Part shown: one piece after another, positions 44,783 through 54,221 of the stretch
Layout: each line of letters starts with the position of its first letter
Numbering within the stretch: position 1 is the first letter of the stretch
NCBI RefSeq assembly: GCF_913776295.1
Contig: NZ_CAJYOJ010000004.1
Span: 1-64,000, forward strand
Direction of reading: 5' to 3'
DNA length: 64,000 bases
Origin: an uncultured Pedobacter sp.
GTDB lineage: Bacteria; Bacteroidota; Bacteroidia; Sphingobacteriales; Sphingobacteriaceae
Made by a program: the position numbers and the translations under genes
The notes under the pieces: model-generated
What the model saw: the letters and a program-made list of their open reading frames with translations, nothing else
Databases searched by the model: none
What the model was told of the DNA's origin: nothing

Positions 44783-46108
44783 ATGAACGCATTTGAAATA
44801 ACAGGCGGAATTAAATTAAAAGGCGAAATCACTCCTCAAGGTGCCAAAAACGAAGCTTTACAGATTTTATCGGCGGTATTGCTTACCGAAAAGAAAGTAA
44901 CCATCAGTAATATTCCAGATATTAAAGATGTAAATAAACTGATTGAACTACTTGGCGATTTGGGCGTTATTGTTGAACGCATGAATAAGGATACCTATTC
45001 GTTTGAAGCCAAAAACATCGATTTAAATTTCTTTGAATCTGATACTTTTAAAGCCAAAGGAGGTGGTTTACGCGGTTCAATTATGATTGTTGGACCATTA
45101 TTGGCACGTTTTGGTAAGGCAGCAATCCCGAAACCAGGTGGCGATAAAATTGGTCGCAGAAGGTTGGATACCCACTTTATCGGTTTCGAAAAACTGGGTG
45201 CAAAGTTCGTTTACGACAGCAAAAAAGCTTTCTTTAATGTTGATGCTACCAATTTAAAAGGCGCTTACATTCTGTTAGATGAAGCCTCGGTAACCGGAAC
45301 GGCAAACATTGTGATGGCCGCTGTTTTAGCCAAAGGTACTACTACCATTTACAATGCGGCCTGCGAACCCTACTTACAACAACTTTGTAAAATGCTGAAC
45401 CGCATGGGTGCAAAAATTTCGGGCATTGGTTCTAATTTATTAACTATTGAAGGCGTAAAGGTTTTAGGCGGAACCGAGCACAGAATGTTGCCGGATATGA
45501 TCGAAATTGGTTCTTTTATTGGTATGGCTGCGATGACAGAATCAGAAATTACCATTAAAGATGTTTGTTATGATGAACTTGGGGTAATACCGGAGGTCTT
45601 CAAAAAACTGGGGATCAAACTAGAGCGTCGTGGCGATGATATTTATGTCCCCTCGCAAAAACACTATGAAATCGATACGTTTATCGATGGTTCTATTTTA
45701 ACCATTGCCGATTCACCATGGCCAGGCTTTACGCCTGACTTATTGAGCATTGTTTTGGTTGTAGCTACACAGGCAAAAGGAAACGTACTCATTCACCAGA
45801 AAATGTTCGAAAGCCGCTTATTCTTTGTGGATAAACTGATTGATATGGGCGCACAGATTATTCTTTGCGATCCGCACCGTGCTACGGTTAATGGTATTGA
45901 TAAAAAATACAAACTTCGCGGAATCAGCATGACTTCTCCAGATATCAGAGCCGGGGTTTCCTTGTTAATTGCAGCTTTATCAGCAGAGGGTAAATCAACC
46001 ATTTACAATATAGAACAGATTGAACGTGGTTACCAGGATATCGACACCCGTTTACGGGCATTAGGTGCGCAAATTAAACGTGTAAATGCGGATGCACCGA
46101 GCCATTAA
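44783..46108 (+). CDS. murA: UDP-N-acetylglucosamine 1-carboxyvinyltransferase with Asp in place of the active-site Cys
   Basis: 441 residues from the ATG at 44783 (MNAFEITGGIKLKGE); the earlier in-frame ATG at 44759 is rejected as it only adds MILITTRD. KNEAL (22-26) binds UDP-GlcNAc. The loop reads PGGDKIGRRRLD, so residue 121 is Asp (codon 45143-45145) where E. coli MurA has Cys 115. Cys-to-Asp MurA enzymes, as in Mycobacterium and Chlamydia, are active but not modified by fosfomycin. First step of peptidoglycan precursor synthesis. Confidence 0.96.
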   Translation: MNAFEITGGIKLKGEITPQGAKNEALQILSAVLLTEKKVTISNIPDIKDVNKLIELLGDLGVIVERMNKDTYSFEAKNIDLNFFESDTFKAKGGGLRGSIMIVGPLLARFGKAAIPKPGGDKIGRRRLDTHFIGFEKLGAKFVYDSKKAFFNVDATNLKGAYILLDEASVTGTANIVMAAVLAKGTTTIYNAACEPYLQQLCKMLNRMGAKISGIGSNLLTIEGVKVLGGTEHRMLPDMIEIGSFIGMAAMTESEITIKDVCYDELGVIPEVFKKLGIKLERRGDDIYVPSQKHYEIDTFIDGSILTIADSPWPGFTPDLLSIVLVVATQAKGNVLIHQKMFESRLFFVDKLIDMGAQIILCDPHRATVNGIDKKYKLRGISMTSPDIRAGVSLLIAALSAEGKSTIYNIEQIERGYQDIDTRLRALGAQIKRVNADAPSH

Positions 46109-46173
46109 AAACGTGAAAGGCAGAAGGTTTAAGGCTTAAGGTAGAACCCAAAGAGACAATAGCATAACGAGAA

Positions 46174-46205
46174 ACGCCCCGGTAAAAATTTACCAGGGCG
46201 TTTTC
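46174..46205. terminator. Terminator after murA
   Basis: ACGCCCCGGTAAA (46174-46186), AA, TTTACCAGGGCGT (46189-46201), then TTTTC. One mismatch in a 13-base stem. Between convergent murA and the cystathionine beta-synthase gene; it could serve both. Confidence 0.8.
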
Positions 46206-46228
46206 TATGGTTAGCATATAAGGAGAAT

Positions 46229-46302
46229 CGTCATGCTGAATTCATTTTACAAGTAGATATGATGTTTTCAATTGCCTTGTAGCTACTTCGTGGTCAGCAT
46301 CT
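46229..46302. repeat. Short intergenic repeat, stand-alone copy
   Basis: CGTCATGCTGAATTCATTTT through TTGCCTTGTAGCTACTTCGT to CAGCATCT. The same as 1411-1492 inside the long repeat A except for about ten bases. Complementary ends (TGCTGA/TCAGCA). Confidence 0.65.
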
Positions 46303-46456
46303 ATCCTTTCTTAAGACCTTGAAATAAATCCGATGCCTATCGGATCAGGGTGACGACTTTGGAATACGCTAGCTAGTCGGGATTTGCAATCCCGTTTTTC
46401 AGGTGATAGCAGGAATTACATCATTGTCCAGTTCACATCTTACATGTTACATCTCA

Positions 46457-47818
46457 CTACCCCGATATCGCGTTGATAATATCATACTGCGTGATAATCT
46501 CAATTTTACCCATTTCATCTTCCACTAAAACTGCCGAATTTTCTTTGTTAATTAAGGAAGAAATTTTATCAATAGAAGTATTCAGATCAACAAACGGGAA
46601 GGTAGCCGTCATAATTTCAGAGATCGGAGCTGACTTTAATCCCGGATTTTCCAATAAGGCACTTAAAATATCACTTTCGGCTACTTTACCCACAATCATC
46701 CCCTGCTGTGTTACCGGGATTTGAGAGATATTCATTGATTTAATGGTATTAATGGCCTCAAGCACCGTTTTTTGAGCGTCAAGGGTTACAATCTCTGCGC
46801 TTTCTTTTTTAGACAAGATTGATTTTGCGGTTAGTTTTTCATCCTGTAAAAATCCACGTTCACGTAACCAATCTTCATTGTACATTTTACCCATGTAACG
46901 GCTGCCATGGTCGTGAAAAATAACCACCACTACATCTTCCGGCTTGAGTTTATCTTTTAACTGAATTAAGCCACCAATGGCAGCACCGGCAGAGTTACCC
47001 ACAAAAATACCCTCTTTACGTGCAATATCGCGGGTCATTAAAGCAGCATCTTTATCCGTCACTTTTTCAAATAAGTCAATCACATCAAAATTCACATTTG
47101 CCGGCAGAAAATCTTCGCCAATACCTTCGGTGATATAAGGATAAATTTCATCCTTATCAAAAATACCCGTCTCCTTGTATTTTTTGAAAACCGAACCATA
47201 GGTATCAATGCCCCAGACTTTAATGTCAGGATTTTTTTCTTTCAGATATTTCCCGGTTCCGGAAATGGTTCCACCTGTACCCACGCCTACCACCAGATGC
47301 GTAATTTTACCTTCTGTCTGCGCCCATATTTCCGGGCCAGTTTGTTCATAATGCGCCTGAGAGTTGGCTAAATTATCATACTGATTGGGTTTCCATGAAT
47401 TTGGAACCTCGCGTTCTAAACGTGAAGAAACAGAATAATACGAACGGGGATCTTCAGGTTCAACGTTTGTAGGACAAACGATTACCTCAGCACCAAAAGC
47501 ACGTAAAGCATCTACCTTCTCCTTCGATTGTTTATCCGTTGTGGTAAAAATACATTTATAACCTTTAATAATGGCGGCCATAGCAAGGCCCATACCGGTA
47601 TTTCCGGATGTCCCTTCAATAATGGTTCCTCCCGGTTTTAGCTTACCACTTTTCTCCGCATCTTCGATCATTTTAACCGCCATACGGTCTTTAATGGAAT
47701 TGCCGGGATTAGTAGTCTCTATTTTTGCCAGGATTGTTCCCGGAACTCCCTTTGTTATCGTATTTAATTTAACCAAAGGCGTATTGCCTATCGTTTCTAA
47801 AATATTATTGTACCACAT
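46457..47818 (-). CDS. Cystathionine beta-synthase-like PLP enzyme with CBS domains
   Basis: 453 residues from the ATG at 47818 (MWYNNILETIGNTPLVKL). The PLP Lys is Lys 43 in PGNSIKDRM; the substrate loop is EGTSGNTGMGLA and the PLP-phosphate loop is GVGTGGTISGTG. After residue about 325 come two CBS domains (SKKESAEIVTLDAQKTVLEA, ISQIPVTQQGMIVGKV), as in eukaryotic-type enzymes. It condenses Ser (or O-acetylserine) with homocysteine or sulfide. The exact reaction cannot be settled by sequence. Single gene. Confidence 0.93.
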   Translation of the reverse strand: MWYNNILETIGNTPLVKLNTITKGVPGTILAKIETTNPGNSIKDRMAVKMIEDAEKSGKLKPGGTIIEGTSGNTGMGLAMAAIIKGYKCIFTTTDKQSKEKVDALRAFGAEVIVCPTNVEPEDPRSYYSVSSRLEREVPNSWKPNQYDNLANSQAHYEQTGPEIWAQTEGKITHLVVGVGTGGTISGTGKYLKEKNPDIKVWGIDTYGSVFKKYKETGIFDKDEIYPYITEGIGEDFLPANVNFDVIDLFEKVTDKDAALMTRDIARKEGIFVGNSAGAAIGGLIQLKDKLKPEDVVVVIFHDHGSRYMGKMYNEDWLRERGFLQDEKLTAKSILSKKESAEIVTLDAQKTVLEAINTIKSMNISQIPVTQQGMIVGKVAESDILSALLENPGLKSAPISEIMTATFPFVDLNTSIDKISSLINKENSAVLVEDEMGKIEIITQYDIINAISG

Positions 47819-48039
47819 GTTTACAAAATTAAGCAAAGGCATTAACTATTTTACAAACTATATTTTATTTAAAACATAATTTTAAAAAGTAAAAAATAAA
47901 AGAATTTAATTCTATAATCTATAATTATGATAGGCATTATAGATTGATTATTGGGTAAAATACCATTTCGGTTACAGGTACTTTGCCTATGTTAAGTATA
48001 CCAAATTAAAATCTAGTTACGCATTGTTTCGTTTGAGAT

Positions 48040-49137
48040 TTAAGCCAATTTATAAATTTTCCCCGGCAAAGACACAATTATGCCCTGCATCTCTAAGGTC
48101 AGAATCACAATGGCGAGTTTACTTTGCTGAATATTCAAATGATGGGAAAGCTCATCTATTGAAAGCTGACCATTTTGTAAAGCATCAATAACCCGTTGTT
48201 CATTAGGGGTAAGACTTAATTGTAAGGTAGTTTGTTGCGTATTGTGTTTAATCTTTATTTCATCATCCCAGCCCAGATAATAAATCAGGTCGTTAACATT
48301 GGTGATCAATCCCGCTCTGTTGGTTTTGATCAGGAAATTACATCCTTCCGAAAAAACGTCATTTGTTCGGCCAGGAAAAGCATATACATCTTTATTATAG
48401 GAATTTGCGATTTCTGCGGTAATTAAGGCACCTCCTTTTATTGATGCTTCAACTACAATTGTAGCATCTGCAATACCTGCAATAATGCGGTTTCTTTGCG
48501 GAAAATTGGGCCGGTCGGGATTGGTAAGGATGGGAAATTCGGTAAGCAGCCCCCCGTTCAAAACCATTTTCTGTGCAACCGTTTTATGGATTTTTGGATA
48601 CATCCGGTCTAAGCCATGGCCAAGTACGCCAACGGTAGCGATCTGATTGGCCAGACATTCTTTGTGAGTGGTTACATCAATGCCATATGCGAGTCCGCTA
48701 ACAATTAAAACATGGTATGGTGCTAAAACTTCGCACAACTCTTTGCAAAGATTTTTACCATAATTTGTTGCATTACGGGTTCCAACAACGCTGATGATAC
48801 GAGGCTGGTTAAAATCAACGGTACCTTTTGCATAAAGCAATATGGGTGAATCGATACAATTCTTTAACCTTTTAGGATATTTTTCGTCTGAAAAAAACAA
48901 TACCTCTATCCCATGTTTTTCCACAAAATCCAATTCCTGCCTGGCCCTGGTCAGCGCATCGGTACCGCGAATAGCTTCAATTGTTTTTTCTCCAACGCCC
49001 GGAATCTGCAGGAGCTGCTTTTTGCTTGCCGAAAATATATTTTCGGCACTTCCGCAGTAGGCCAGCAGGTTTTTGGCCGTTACCGGACCAATGGATTTAA
49101 TAAAAGTTAAGGCAATTTTATGTAGCGTGCTCATCAT
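48040..49137 (-). CDS. dprA: DNA-processing protein DprA
   Basis: 365 residues. Helix-hairpin-helix start (FIKSIGPVTAKNLLAYCG, IPGVGEKTIEAI), then the Rossmann-like core with VVGTRNATNYGKNL, SGLAYGIDVTTHKECL and NRIIAGIADATIVVEASIKGGALITA. A C-terminal winged helix (ERVIDALQNGQLSIDELSHH) completes the long form. DprA loads RecA on incoming DNA during transformation. No other competence genes are in the window. Confidence 0.96.
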   Translation of the reverse strand: MMSTLHKIALTFIKSIGPVTAKNLLAYCGSAENIFSASKKQLLQIPGVGEKTIEAIRGTDALTRARQELDFVEKHGIEVLFFSDEKYPKRLKNCIDSPILLYAKGTVDFNQPRIISVVGTRNATNYGKNLCKELCEVLAPYHVLIVSGLAYGIDVTTHKECLANQIATVGVLGHGLDRMYPKIHKTVAQKMVLNGGLLTEFPILTNPDRPNFPQRNRIIAGIADATIVVEASIKGGALITAEIANSYNKDVYAFPGRTNDVFSEGCNFLIKTNRAGLITNVNDLIYYLGWDDEIKIKHNTQQTTLQLSLTPNEQRVIDALQNGQLSIDELSHHLNIQQSKLAIVILTLEMQGIIVSLPGKIYKLA

Positions 49138-49185
49138 CTAATAAGGTTAAATAAATTCGGGATGATTTATTTCCTTAAGGCAAGC

Positions 49186-49452
49186 TTAAAAATCGATATC
49201 AATTAAACTTTTTAATGGAATATGAATATTGTTTTTTAGCTGAATATATTTCTCTGTTACCGCCCAAACGGTAGTATCAACACGTTTCGGGCCGATGGTG
49301 GTATTAAAAGTAATGACGGCTTTTGATTTAAATTCATTACCTAATCTTTGTGCTTCATCAAGTTTGGTTTGCAGTTCCTGAGAATGATCTTCCTTCGCGT
49401 TGATAATATTTAAATAACTGATGTGTTCCTTTTCTACAATTTCTATCGGCAT
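49186..49452 (-). CDS. Conserved small hypothetical protein
   Basis: 88 residues: a beta strand start (MPIEIVEKEHISYLNI), an acidic helix (HSQELQTKLDEAQRLGNEFK), then a beta-rich end (KAVITFNTTIGPKRVDTTVW, YIQLKNNIHIPLKSLIDIDF). Not recognised; probably a conserved Bacteroidota small protein. It lies 48 bases before dprA on the same strand. Confidence 0.65.
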   Translation of the reverse strand: MPIEIVEKEHISYLNIINAKEDHSQELQTKLDEAQRLGNEFKSKAVITFNTTIGPKRVDTTVWAVTEKYIQLKNNIHIPLKSLIDIDF

Positions 49453-49543
49453 GGCTCTCTTTAACGATTAATGTTAAACAAGCTTATCAAATTTTTATAA
49501 AAAAAGCAATACCTATTTACTCAAAAATTGTAATTAATATATA

Positions 49544-49580
49544 AAAAGGGCCGGTTTTAAAATACAAAACCGGCCCTTTT
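49544..49580 (-). terminator. Strong terminator after the S41 peptidase
   Basis: AAAAGGGCCGGTTTT (49544-49558) pairs perfectly with AAAACCGGCCCTTTT (49566-49580), 15 bases. On the minus strand TTTTTATATA follows. Confidence 0.88.
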
Positions 49581-49599
49581 AGTACAAAATATGCGTCAG

Positions 49600-51087
49600 T
49601 TATTTAAACTTCAGTTTTCTGGTTTCAACCATTCCTTTGAACTCGTGATCGAGTTTTTCGTTAGCTGTATCTGTCTGTTGTCTACCGATGCCGGAAGTAC
49701 TGCTAATGAGGTTATCTTTAGCCAGTGCAGAGAAATTATTATTTGCAGAATAGTACAGCGCCTGAGCCAGCATTTTTTCTGATGGGTCACCAAAATCCCT
49801 GGTCAGGTCATCTGAAACATCTTTGTCAACGGTCATGCCCGCAAAATAATCGCCCTGATCTAACTGATTTTTAGTTTGGAACTGCGGAATGTACAAATCA
49901 TTTTTATCAATTCGGATCGAAAAGAAACCTACGGGTTTGCCATAAGTGGTTTTACCGATTAACTTCACATCTAATACCGGTTTTAAATTATTGATTAATA
50001 ATTCGCTGGCAGAAGCGGTGCCACTGGTAACCAGGAAATAGACGCGTGTTAACCCATTTAAAGATCCACGTTTGGCAAAAACTTCCTGATTGCCCGCTGC
50101 TATGGTAGGCTTATAGGAATAATCGAAATAGGAATAAAGCCTGGTTACACCATCATTCCCCTTAGCGTAAAATTTCTGGTTCTGTAAGATAGTTGCATTA
50201 CCATCCTGCATGGTTTTGGTCCAGTAAGTCGTGTACATCACTTTACCATTTTGCGCAGGGGGTGCAATTAAGTTGGTAAACAATTCGGAAGTAGCCACAG
50301 AGCCGCCACCGTTATACCTTAAATCTACCACCAGCTCGGTAACGCCATCTGTAGTAAATTTCGAAAAAGCAGCATCTAAAGCAGCAGTAGCATTGGTGGT
50401 AAAACTGTTAAATACAATATAGCCTACTTTTTTTGCGCCAACTGTATAAGTATTCGTAAATAAAACAGGGTTGATGTTGTAGCTGGCGCGGTTAATAACG
50501 ATATCCTGTGTGCCGCCACCGGGTTTTACAAAGGTTAGTGAAATTGAAGGGTTATCGCCAAATATAGAAGCATTTAAGTTGGCAATATCGGCACTTGATC
50601 TTGAAGTACCACCTCCATTAACTTTAGTAAGCTGATAACCACGCTTTAGACCTTTTAAATCAGCAGGAGATCCTGGATAAACATATTTAACCCGCAAAAG
50701 GTCAGATCCATCGAAATTAGCAGAAAAACCATAATCTTCACCTGCCCCACTAAGCTGACTGGCTACCGATCCGTCATCAATAAAAGAATATTTATCTTTT
50801 CCGCCAGTACTCGGCAAAGCTTTAATTGCTGCAATAACTGCATTGTTTGAGCTATATTTCCTTGGATTAAAGGTATCGTAACCTGGCATGCCCACGTTCC
50901 AATAATATGTTTGCTGTGCATAAAGATAAATCGAATCTTTGGTTAATTCATCCCTTGTTCCTGATGCACCTTGCGGCACACTTTCTTTATCAGGAGTGTT
51001 ACTCGATTTTTTACATGATGCGGTAAACCCAAGCACAATAATCAAAGCACAGAAAAATGTGTTCTGTGAAATAAATTTTTTAAGCAT
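49600..51087 (-). CDS. S41-family C-terminal processing peptidase, lipoprotein
   Basis: 495 residues, lipobox GFTASC (Cys 25). An N-terminal helical part (residues 45-120) is followed by a PDZ domain (GEDYGFSANFDGSDLLRVKY, SPADLKGLKRGYQLTKVNG) and the S41 protease. The nucleophile is in VTSGTASASELLINNL, and the Lys is in GKTTYGKPVG. It probably trims envelope proteins. The terminator at 49544-49580 follows. Confidence 0.9.
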   Translation of the reverse strand: MLKKFISQNTFFCALIIVLGFTASCKKSSNTPDKESVPQGASGTRDELTKDSIYLYAQQTYYWNVGMPGYDTFNPRKYSSNNAVIAAIKALPSTGGKDKYSFIDDGSVASQLSGAGEDYGFSANFDGSDLLRVKYVYPGSPADLKGLKRGYQLTKVNGGGTSRSSADIANLNASIFGDNPSISLTFVKPGGGTQDIVINRASYNINPVLFTNTYTVGAKKVGYIVFNSFTTNATAALDAAFSKFTTDGVTELVVDLRYNGGGSVATSELFTNLIAPPAQNGKVMYTTYWTKTMQDGNATILQNQKFYAKGNDGVTRLYSYFDYSYKPTIAAGNQEVFAKRGSLNGLTRVYFLVTSGTASASELLINNLKPVLDVKLIGKTTYGKPVGFFSIRIDKNDLYIPQFQTKNQLDQGDYFAGMTVDKDVSDDLTRDFGDPSEKMLAQALYYSANNNFSALAKDNLISSTSGIGRQQTDTANEKLDHEFKGMVETRKLKFK

Positions 51088-51089
51088 AC

Positions 51090-51698
51090 TTATTTGTAAA
51101 TTTCTAATGATACAATATACTGCAAATTAATTGATTTGGATTGTTGCTCATCAAATTTATTTGCACCAACAACTAACGCCTGGTTCACCAATAAATTGTT
51201 GTCATTTAATATGTTCTGAAAAATTTCTGCTTTAGGCTGTCCCAGCTCATCAACAAAGTACACGGTAAGATACTGCTCCAGTCCATTCCATTCGGTTTGC
51301 TTAATTTTATTAAGCTGTTGCTCAGGATTACCCGCCGTTACAATAATGATTTTTTTCCGGTCTACCACGAGGTTCTGCATAAATCCGAGCATGTTTTTAT
51401 AAAGCAATAGCTTTAAAGGCAAACGGGCATTTTGGTGCAGCAAATTGAAATTGTACTCATATTTATGATCAATGCCAAACTGCGTCGCAGTTTTTTCAAA
51501 AAGCCTATCAGCACCACTCACCTCATATTCGCTACGCATAAACTCCAGAATGGGTTGCGCATTTTTTTGCTCGGTATACTCTATAAATTGGGCAAACAGA
51601 TAATAAACCTGCAGTAAATAATCTTTCTCCGGAAATAGCACATCATCCAGCTCAAAAATTACCAGCTGCTTATCTTTAGCATATAGGCTTGCTTCCAT
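51090..51698 (-). CDS. HAD-superfamily protein with altered nucleophile
   Basis: 202 residues. HAD motifs are IFELDDVLFP (14-23), IIIVTAGNP (motif II) and LGQPKAEIF (motif III Lys). The usual nucleophile Asp of motif I (FDLDDTL) is Glu 16 here. So phosphatase chemistry may be lost or changed. Its start is 1 base from the stop of the 51700 gene, so the two are coupled; the S41 gene is 2 bases downstream. Confidence 0.75.
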   Translation of the reverse strand: MEASLYAKDKQLVIFELDDVLFPEKDYLLQVYYLFAQFIEYTEQKNAQPILEFMRSEYEVSGADRLFEKTATQFGIDHKYEYNFNLLHQNARLPLKLLLYKNMLGFMQNLVVDRKKIIIVTAGNPEQQLNKIKQTEWNGLEQYLTVYFVDELGQPKAEIFQNILNDNNLLVNQALVVGANKFDEQQSKSINLQYIVSLEIYK

Positions 51699-51699
51699 A

Positions 51700-52179
51700 T
51701 TAAATTATAAAAAGTTTTAGTTCATCATCGGCGATATTATACCCAAACACACCATTCAATTTTTCATCAGTTCTGACAAAAATTTCTTCCCCGCTGGCAA
51801 AAATGCATTCGCCTGACACAAAAACAGCAAAATTTTGATATGCAGTTGCTCCATTGGCCAGATAGCCGGCTATTAAACTCGCATCAGGCAATAAAACCTG
51901 AATGCCATATTCGCCAAAAAGTACAGCCGATTTAGCGATTGGTTCCACTTCAAATTGGTGGAGCGGGATAATGGAATCAATCCCCTCTGTTATGCAAAAA
52001 TTTAATAGAATATGGGCGATGCTTTCTTTGTTGAGCTGTCCCAGCGATGAAAAAGCATAGTTTTCGGTAACCATTCCCGGAACATCCCCGTAATCAGCCA
52101 ATAAAACAAAATGAGTAGGAAAAGCTTTCATCAGCTTTAATGCTTTTGCATGATTGCCACCTGTAATGAGTATTTTCAA
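51700..52179 (-). CDS. Truncated ATP-grasp-like protein (pre-ATP-grasp domain only)
   Basis: 159 residues. MKILITGGNHAKALKLMKAF, then EGIDSIIPLHQFEVEPIAKS and EYGIQVLLPD, resembles the N-terminal domain of carbamoyl-phosphate-synthase-like ATP-grasp enzymes. The ATP-grasp part itself is absent. It might be a cofactor or substrate-binding remnant. It is coupled to the HAD-like gene. Confidence 0.6.
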   Translation of the reverse strand: MKILITGGNHAKALKLMKAFPTHFVLLADYGDVPGMVTENYAFSSLGQLNKESIAHILLNFCITEGIDSIIPLHQFEVEPIAKSAVLFGEYGIQVLLPDASLIAGYLANGATAYQNFAVFVSGECIFASGEEIFVRTDEKLNGVFGYNIADDELKLFII

Positions 52180-52255
52180 AATTTAATGATTGAATGAATA
52201 AATAGTGAATGATTAAATGGATTTTCTATTTCTTAAAATCCACAGCCCTTTAATC

Positions 52256-52906
52256 TTAAACGATCAACCCGTCTTTCATCATTACCACCCTGTCACTGGT
52301 TTTGGCCAGGTGTTCATTGTGCGTAACAATTACAAAAGTCTGGTGGAAATTATCGCGCAAACTCACAAATAATTGATGCAAGCCCGCGGCATTTTCGGAG
52401 TCTAAATTCCCCGAAGGCTCATCAGCCAATATAATGGAAGGATTATTGATCAACGCCCTTGCTATGGACACGCGTTGCTGTTCACCGCCCGACAATTGGT
52501 TGGGTTTATGCTGTGCCCTATCTTTAAGTCCGAAAAGATCTAAAAGTTCAAGCGCTCTTGTTTCAGCCTGTTTTTTGCTGGTCTTGGCGATAAACGCAGG
52601 GATACAGATATTTTCGATGGCACTAAACTCTGGCAGTAAATGATGGAACTGAAACACAAAACCAATATTCTGATTTCGGAAATTACTCAACAGATCGCCA
52701 TTCAGTTTATTGATAACCGTACCTTTTAATTCTACAGATCCTGCATCAGGCTTATCCAACGTACCTAAAATATGCAATAACGTACTTTTCCCGGCACCAG
52801 ATGGTCCAATGATACTCACGATCTCCCCTTTCTGTACTTCAAAATTTACTCCTTTTAAAATGTGTAGATTTCCGTACGATTTTCTGATTCCAGTGGCTTT
52901 TAGCAT
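52256..52906 (-). CDS. ABC transporter ATPase, LolD-like
   Basis: 216 residues. Walker A is [11 protein letters not shown] (about 35-45), signature [15 protein letters not shown] (about 140), Walker [10 protein letters not shown] and the H loop VTHNEHLA. The closest families are LolD (lipoprotein release) and MacB/FtsE-type ATPases. No permease lies next to it. LolD is likely given that LolA is present in the genome, but not proven. Confidence 0.88.
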   Translation of the reverse strand: MLKATGIRKSYGNLHILKGVNFEVQKGEIVSIIGPSGAGKSTLLHILGTLDKPDAGSVELKGTVINKLNGDLLSNFRNQNIGFVFQFHHLLPEFSAIENICIPAFIAKTSKKQAETRALELLDLFGLKDRAQHKPNQLSGGEQQRVSIARALINNPSIILADEPSGNLDSENAAGLHQLFVSLRDNFHQTFVIVTHNEHLAKTSDRVVMMKDGLIV

Positions 52907-52918
52907 GGTTCAAATTTA

Positions 52919-53215
52919 GTAAAATGGTTGGTTAGTTCAATAGTTTATTGGCCAATGGTTTATTGGTTCATAGTTGATGATTTATTAGTTCATATTTACT
53001 TTTTCCAATAGTTTAATCGTTTAATGACTCATGAATAATCGCCTAATAGCTGATTAGCTTACGCTTTAACTGACAATAGTTTATTGCTTATTGCACATTG
53101 ATTATTAGACAATTATTAATAAATGTATCTCTTGAATATTCAGACTATCAACCATGAACGATGTGACCATTAACCAACTACTAACCTACCATTAACCAAC
53201 AAAATTGAAAAAAGA
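52919..53215. other. Gene-free region with degenerate phrase repeats
   Basis: Variants of TAGTTTATTGG, TTTATTGGTTCATAG, and TAACCAACTACTAACC. No frame or strong structure beyond this. The promoter at 53216 follows. Confidence 0.55.
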
Positions 53216-53257
53216 TTTGGAGGAGTAAATTTTATATTTAACTTTGAAAAACAAAGT
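53216..53257 (+). promoter_or_regulatory. Operon promoter with overlapping palindromic operator
   Basis: TTTG (53216-53219), 19 bases, TAACTTTG (53239-53246): a perfect match to the Bacteroidota promoter. The -7 box overlaps the palindrome ACTTTGAAAAACAAAGT (53241-53257), arms ACTTTG and CAAAGT with a 5-base centre. Occupation of the palindrome would block the promoter. A near copy is at 54222-54238. The winged-helix protein at 53905 is the probable binder. Confidence 0.7.
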
Positions 53258-53266
53258 ACTTTTAAA

Positions 53267-53902
53267 ATGAACACTCCAGAAGAACAGTTAAACACCTTAA
53301 AAGATATCAGAAATATGATGGATAGATCATCCAGATTTATTTCTTTGAGTGGTTTGTCGGGTATTTTTGCGGGTGCTACAGCCTTGGCAGGTGCTTACTT
53401 TGCAAACAACGAAATCAACAAATTCATCCAGAAAAGAGGTTATGGCTATGGAGTAGGCGGAGAATTGGACCTGGAATTTAACCTGATCAAACTCGGGATT
53501 TTTGTATTGGTAATTGCTTTAGCCGGGGGTGTTTTATTTACGTATAGAAAAAGTCAGAAAAATAAGCTTCCCATCTGGGATAAAACCTCTAAATCACTTT
53601 TGATCAACCTATTTATTCCTTTGTTTGCCGGAGGACTATTTATTATCGCCTTATTGATCAACCATCCGAACACCTATAGTATCATCGCGCCAAGCTGCCT
53701 GATTTTTTATGGGCTGGCACTGATTAACGCCAGTAAATTTACCTATAGTGATATCCGCTATTTAGGCTTTTGCGAGGTGATATTGGGCTTGGTCTGTATG
53801 TTTTATGTGGGATATGGATTAATTTTCTGGGCTTTAGGCTTCGGTGTACTACACATTGTTTATGGTCTTTTGATGTATTTTAAATATGAGAAAGGTCAGT
53901 AA
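53267..53902 (+). CDS. Conserved multi-pass membrane protein
   Basis: 211 residues with five or six membrane segments, preceded by a short amphipathic N-terminus (EEQLNTLKDIRNMMDRSSRF). Not a named family to me, but the type is seen in Bacteroidota directly before winged-helix regulators, as here (2-base gap). First gene of the exosortase K operon. May sense a membrane signal for the regulator (inference). Confidence 0.7.
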   Translation: MNTPEEQLNTLKDIRNMMDRSSRFISLSGLSGIFAGATALAGAYFANNEINKFIQKRGYGYGVGGELDLEFNLIKLGIFVLVIALAGGVLFTYRKSQKNKLPIWDKTSKSLLINLFIPLFAGGLFIIALLINHPNTYSIIAPSCLIFYGLALINASKFTYSDIRYLGFCEVILGLVCMFYVGYGLIFWALGFGVLHIVYGLLMYFKYEKGQ

Positions 53903-53904
53903 GG

Positions 53905-54201
53905 ATGAAAAACCCGATAGCAGATTTAAATAAAATATTCGATAGCCGGATCAGGCTGGGCGTGATGTCTATGCTGGTGGTGAACAAAGAAATTGGCTTT
54001 AACGACTTAAAACAAATGCTCGAGTTGACGGACGGCAATTTGGCTTCACATCTAAACACCTTAGAACAGGCCGAATTTATCAAGGTACATAAGGGCTTTA
54101 TTGGTCGTAAAACCAATACTACCTACTCCATTACCGATTTGGGAAGGCAGGCATTTAAAGCACACTTAGATGCACTTGAAAAAATGATCAGGAAGCTATA
54201 A
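53905..54201 (+). CDS. Winged-helix transcriptional regulator
   Basis: 98 residues, almost only a winged helix: RIRLGVMSMLVVNKEIGFND, LTDGNLASHLNTLEQAEFIK (recognition helix), then the wing KGFIGRKTNTTYSIT and a helix RQAFKAHLDALEKMI for dimerisation. MarR/ArsR-like, DNA-binding. Its operon has two copies of a palindrome, one on its own promoter, so autoregulation is likely. Confidence 0.85.
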   Translation: MKNPIADLNKIFDSRIRLGVMSMLVVNKEIGFNDLKQMLELTDGNLASHLNTLEQAEFIKVHKGFIGRKTNTTYSITDLGRQAFKAHLDALEKMIRKL

Positions 54202-54221
54202 GCTATTTTTTTTAAGCATTT

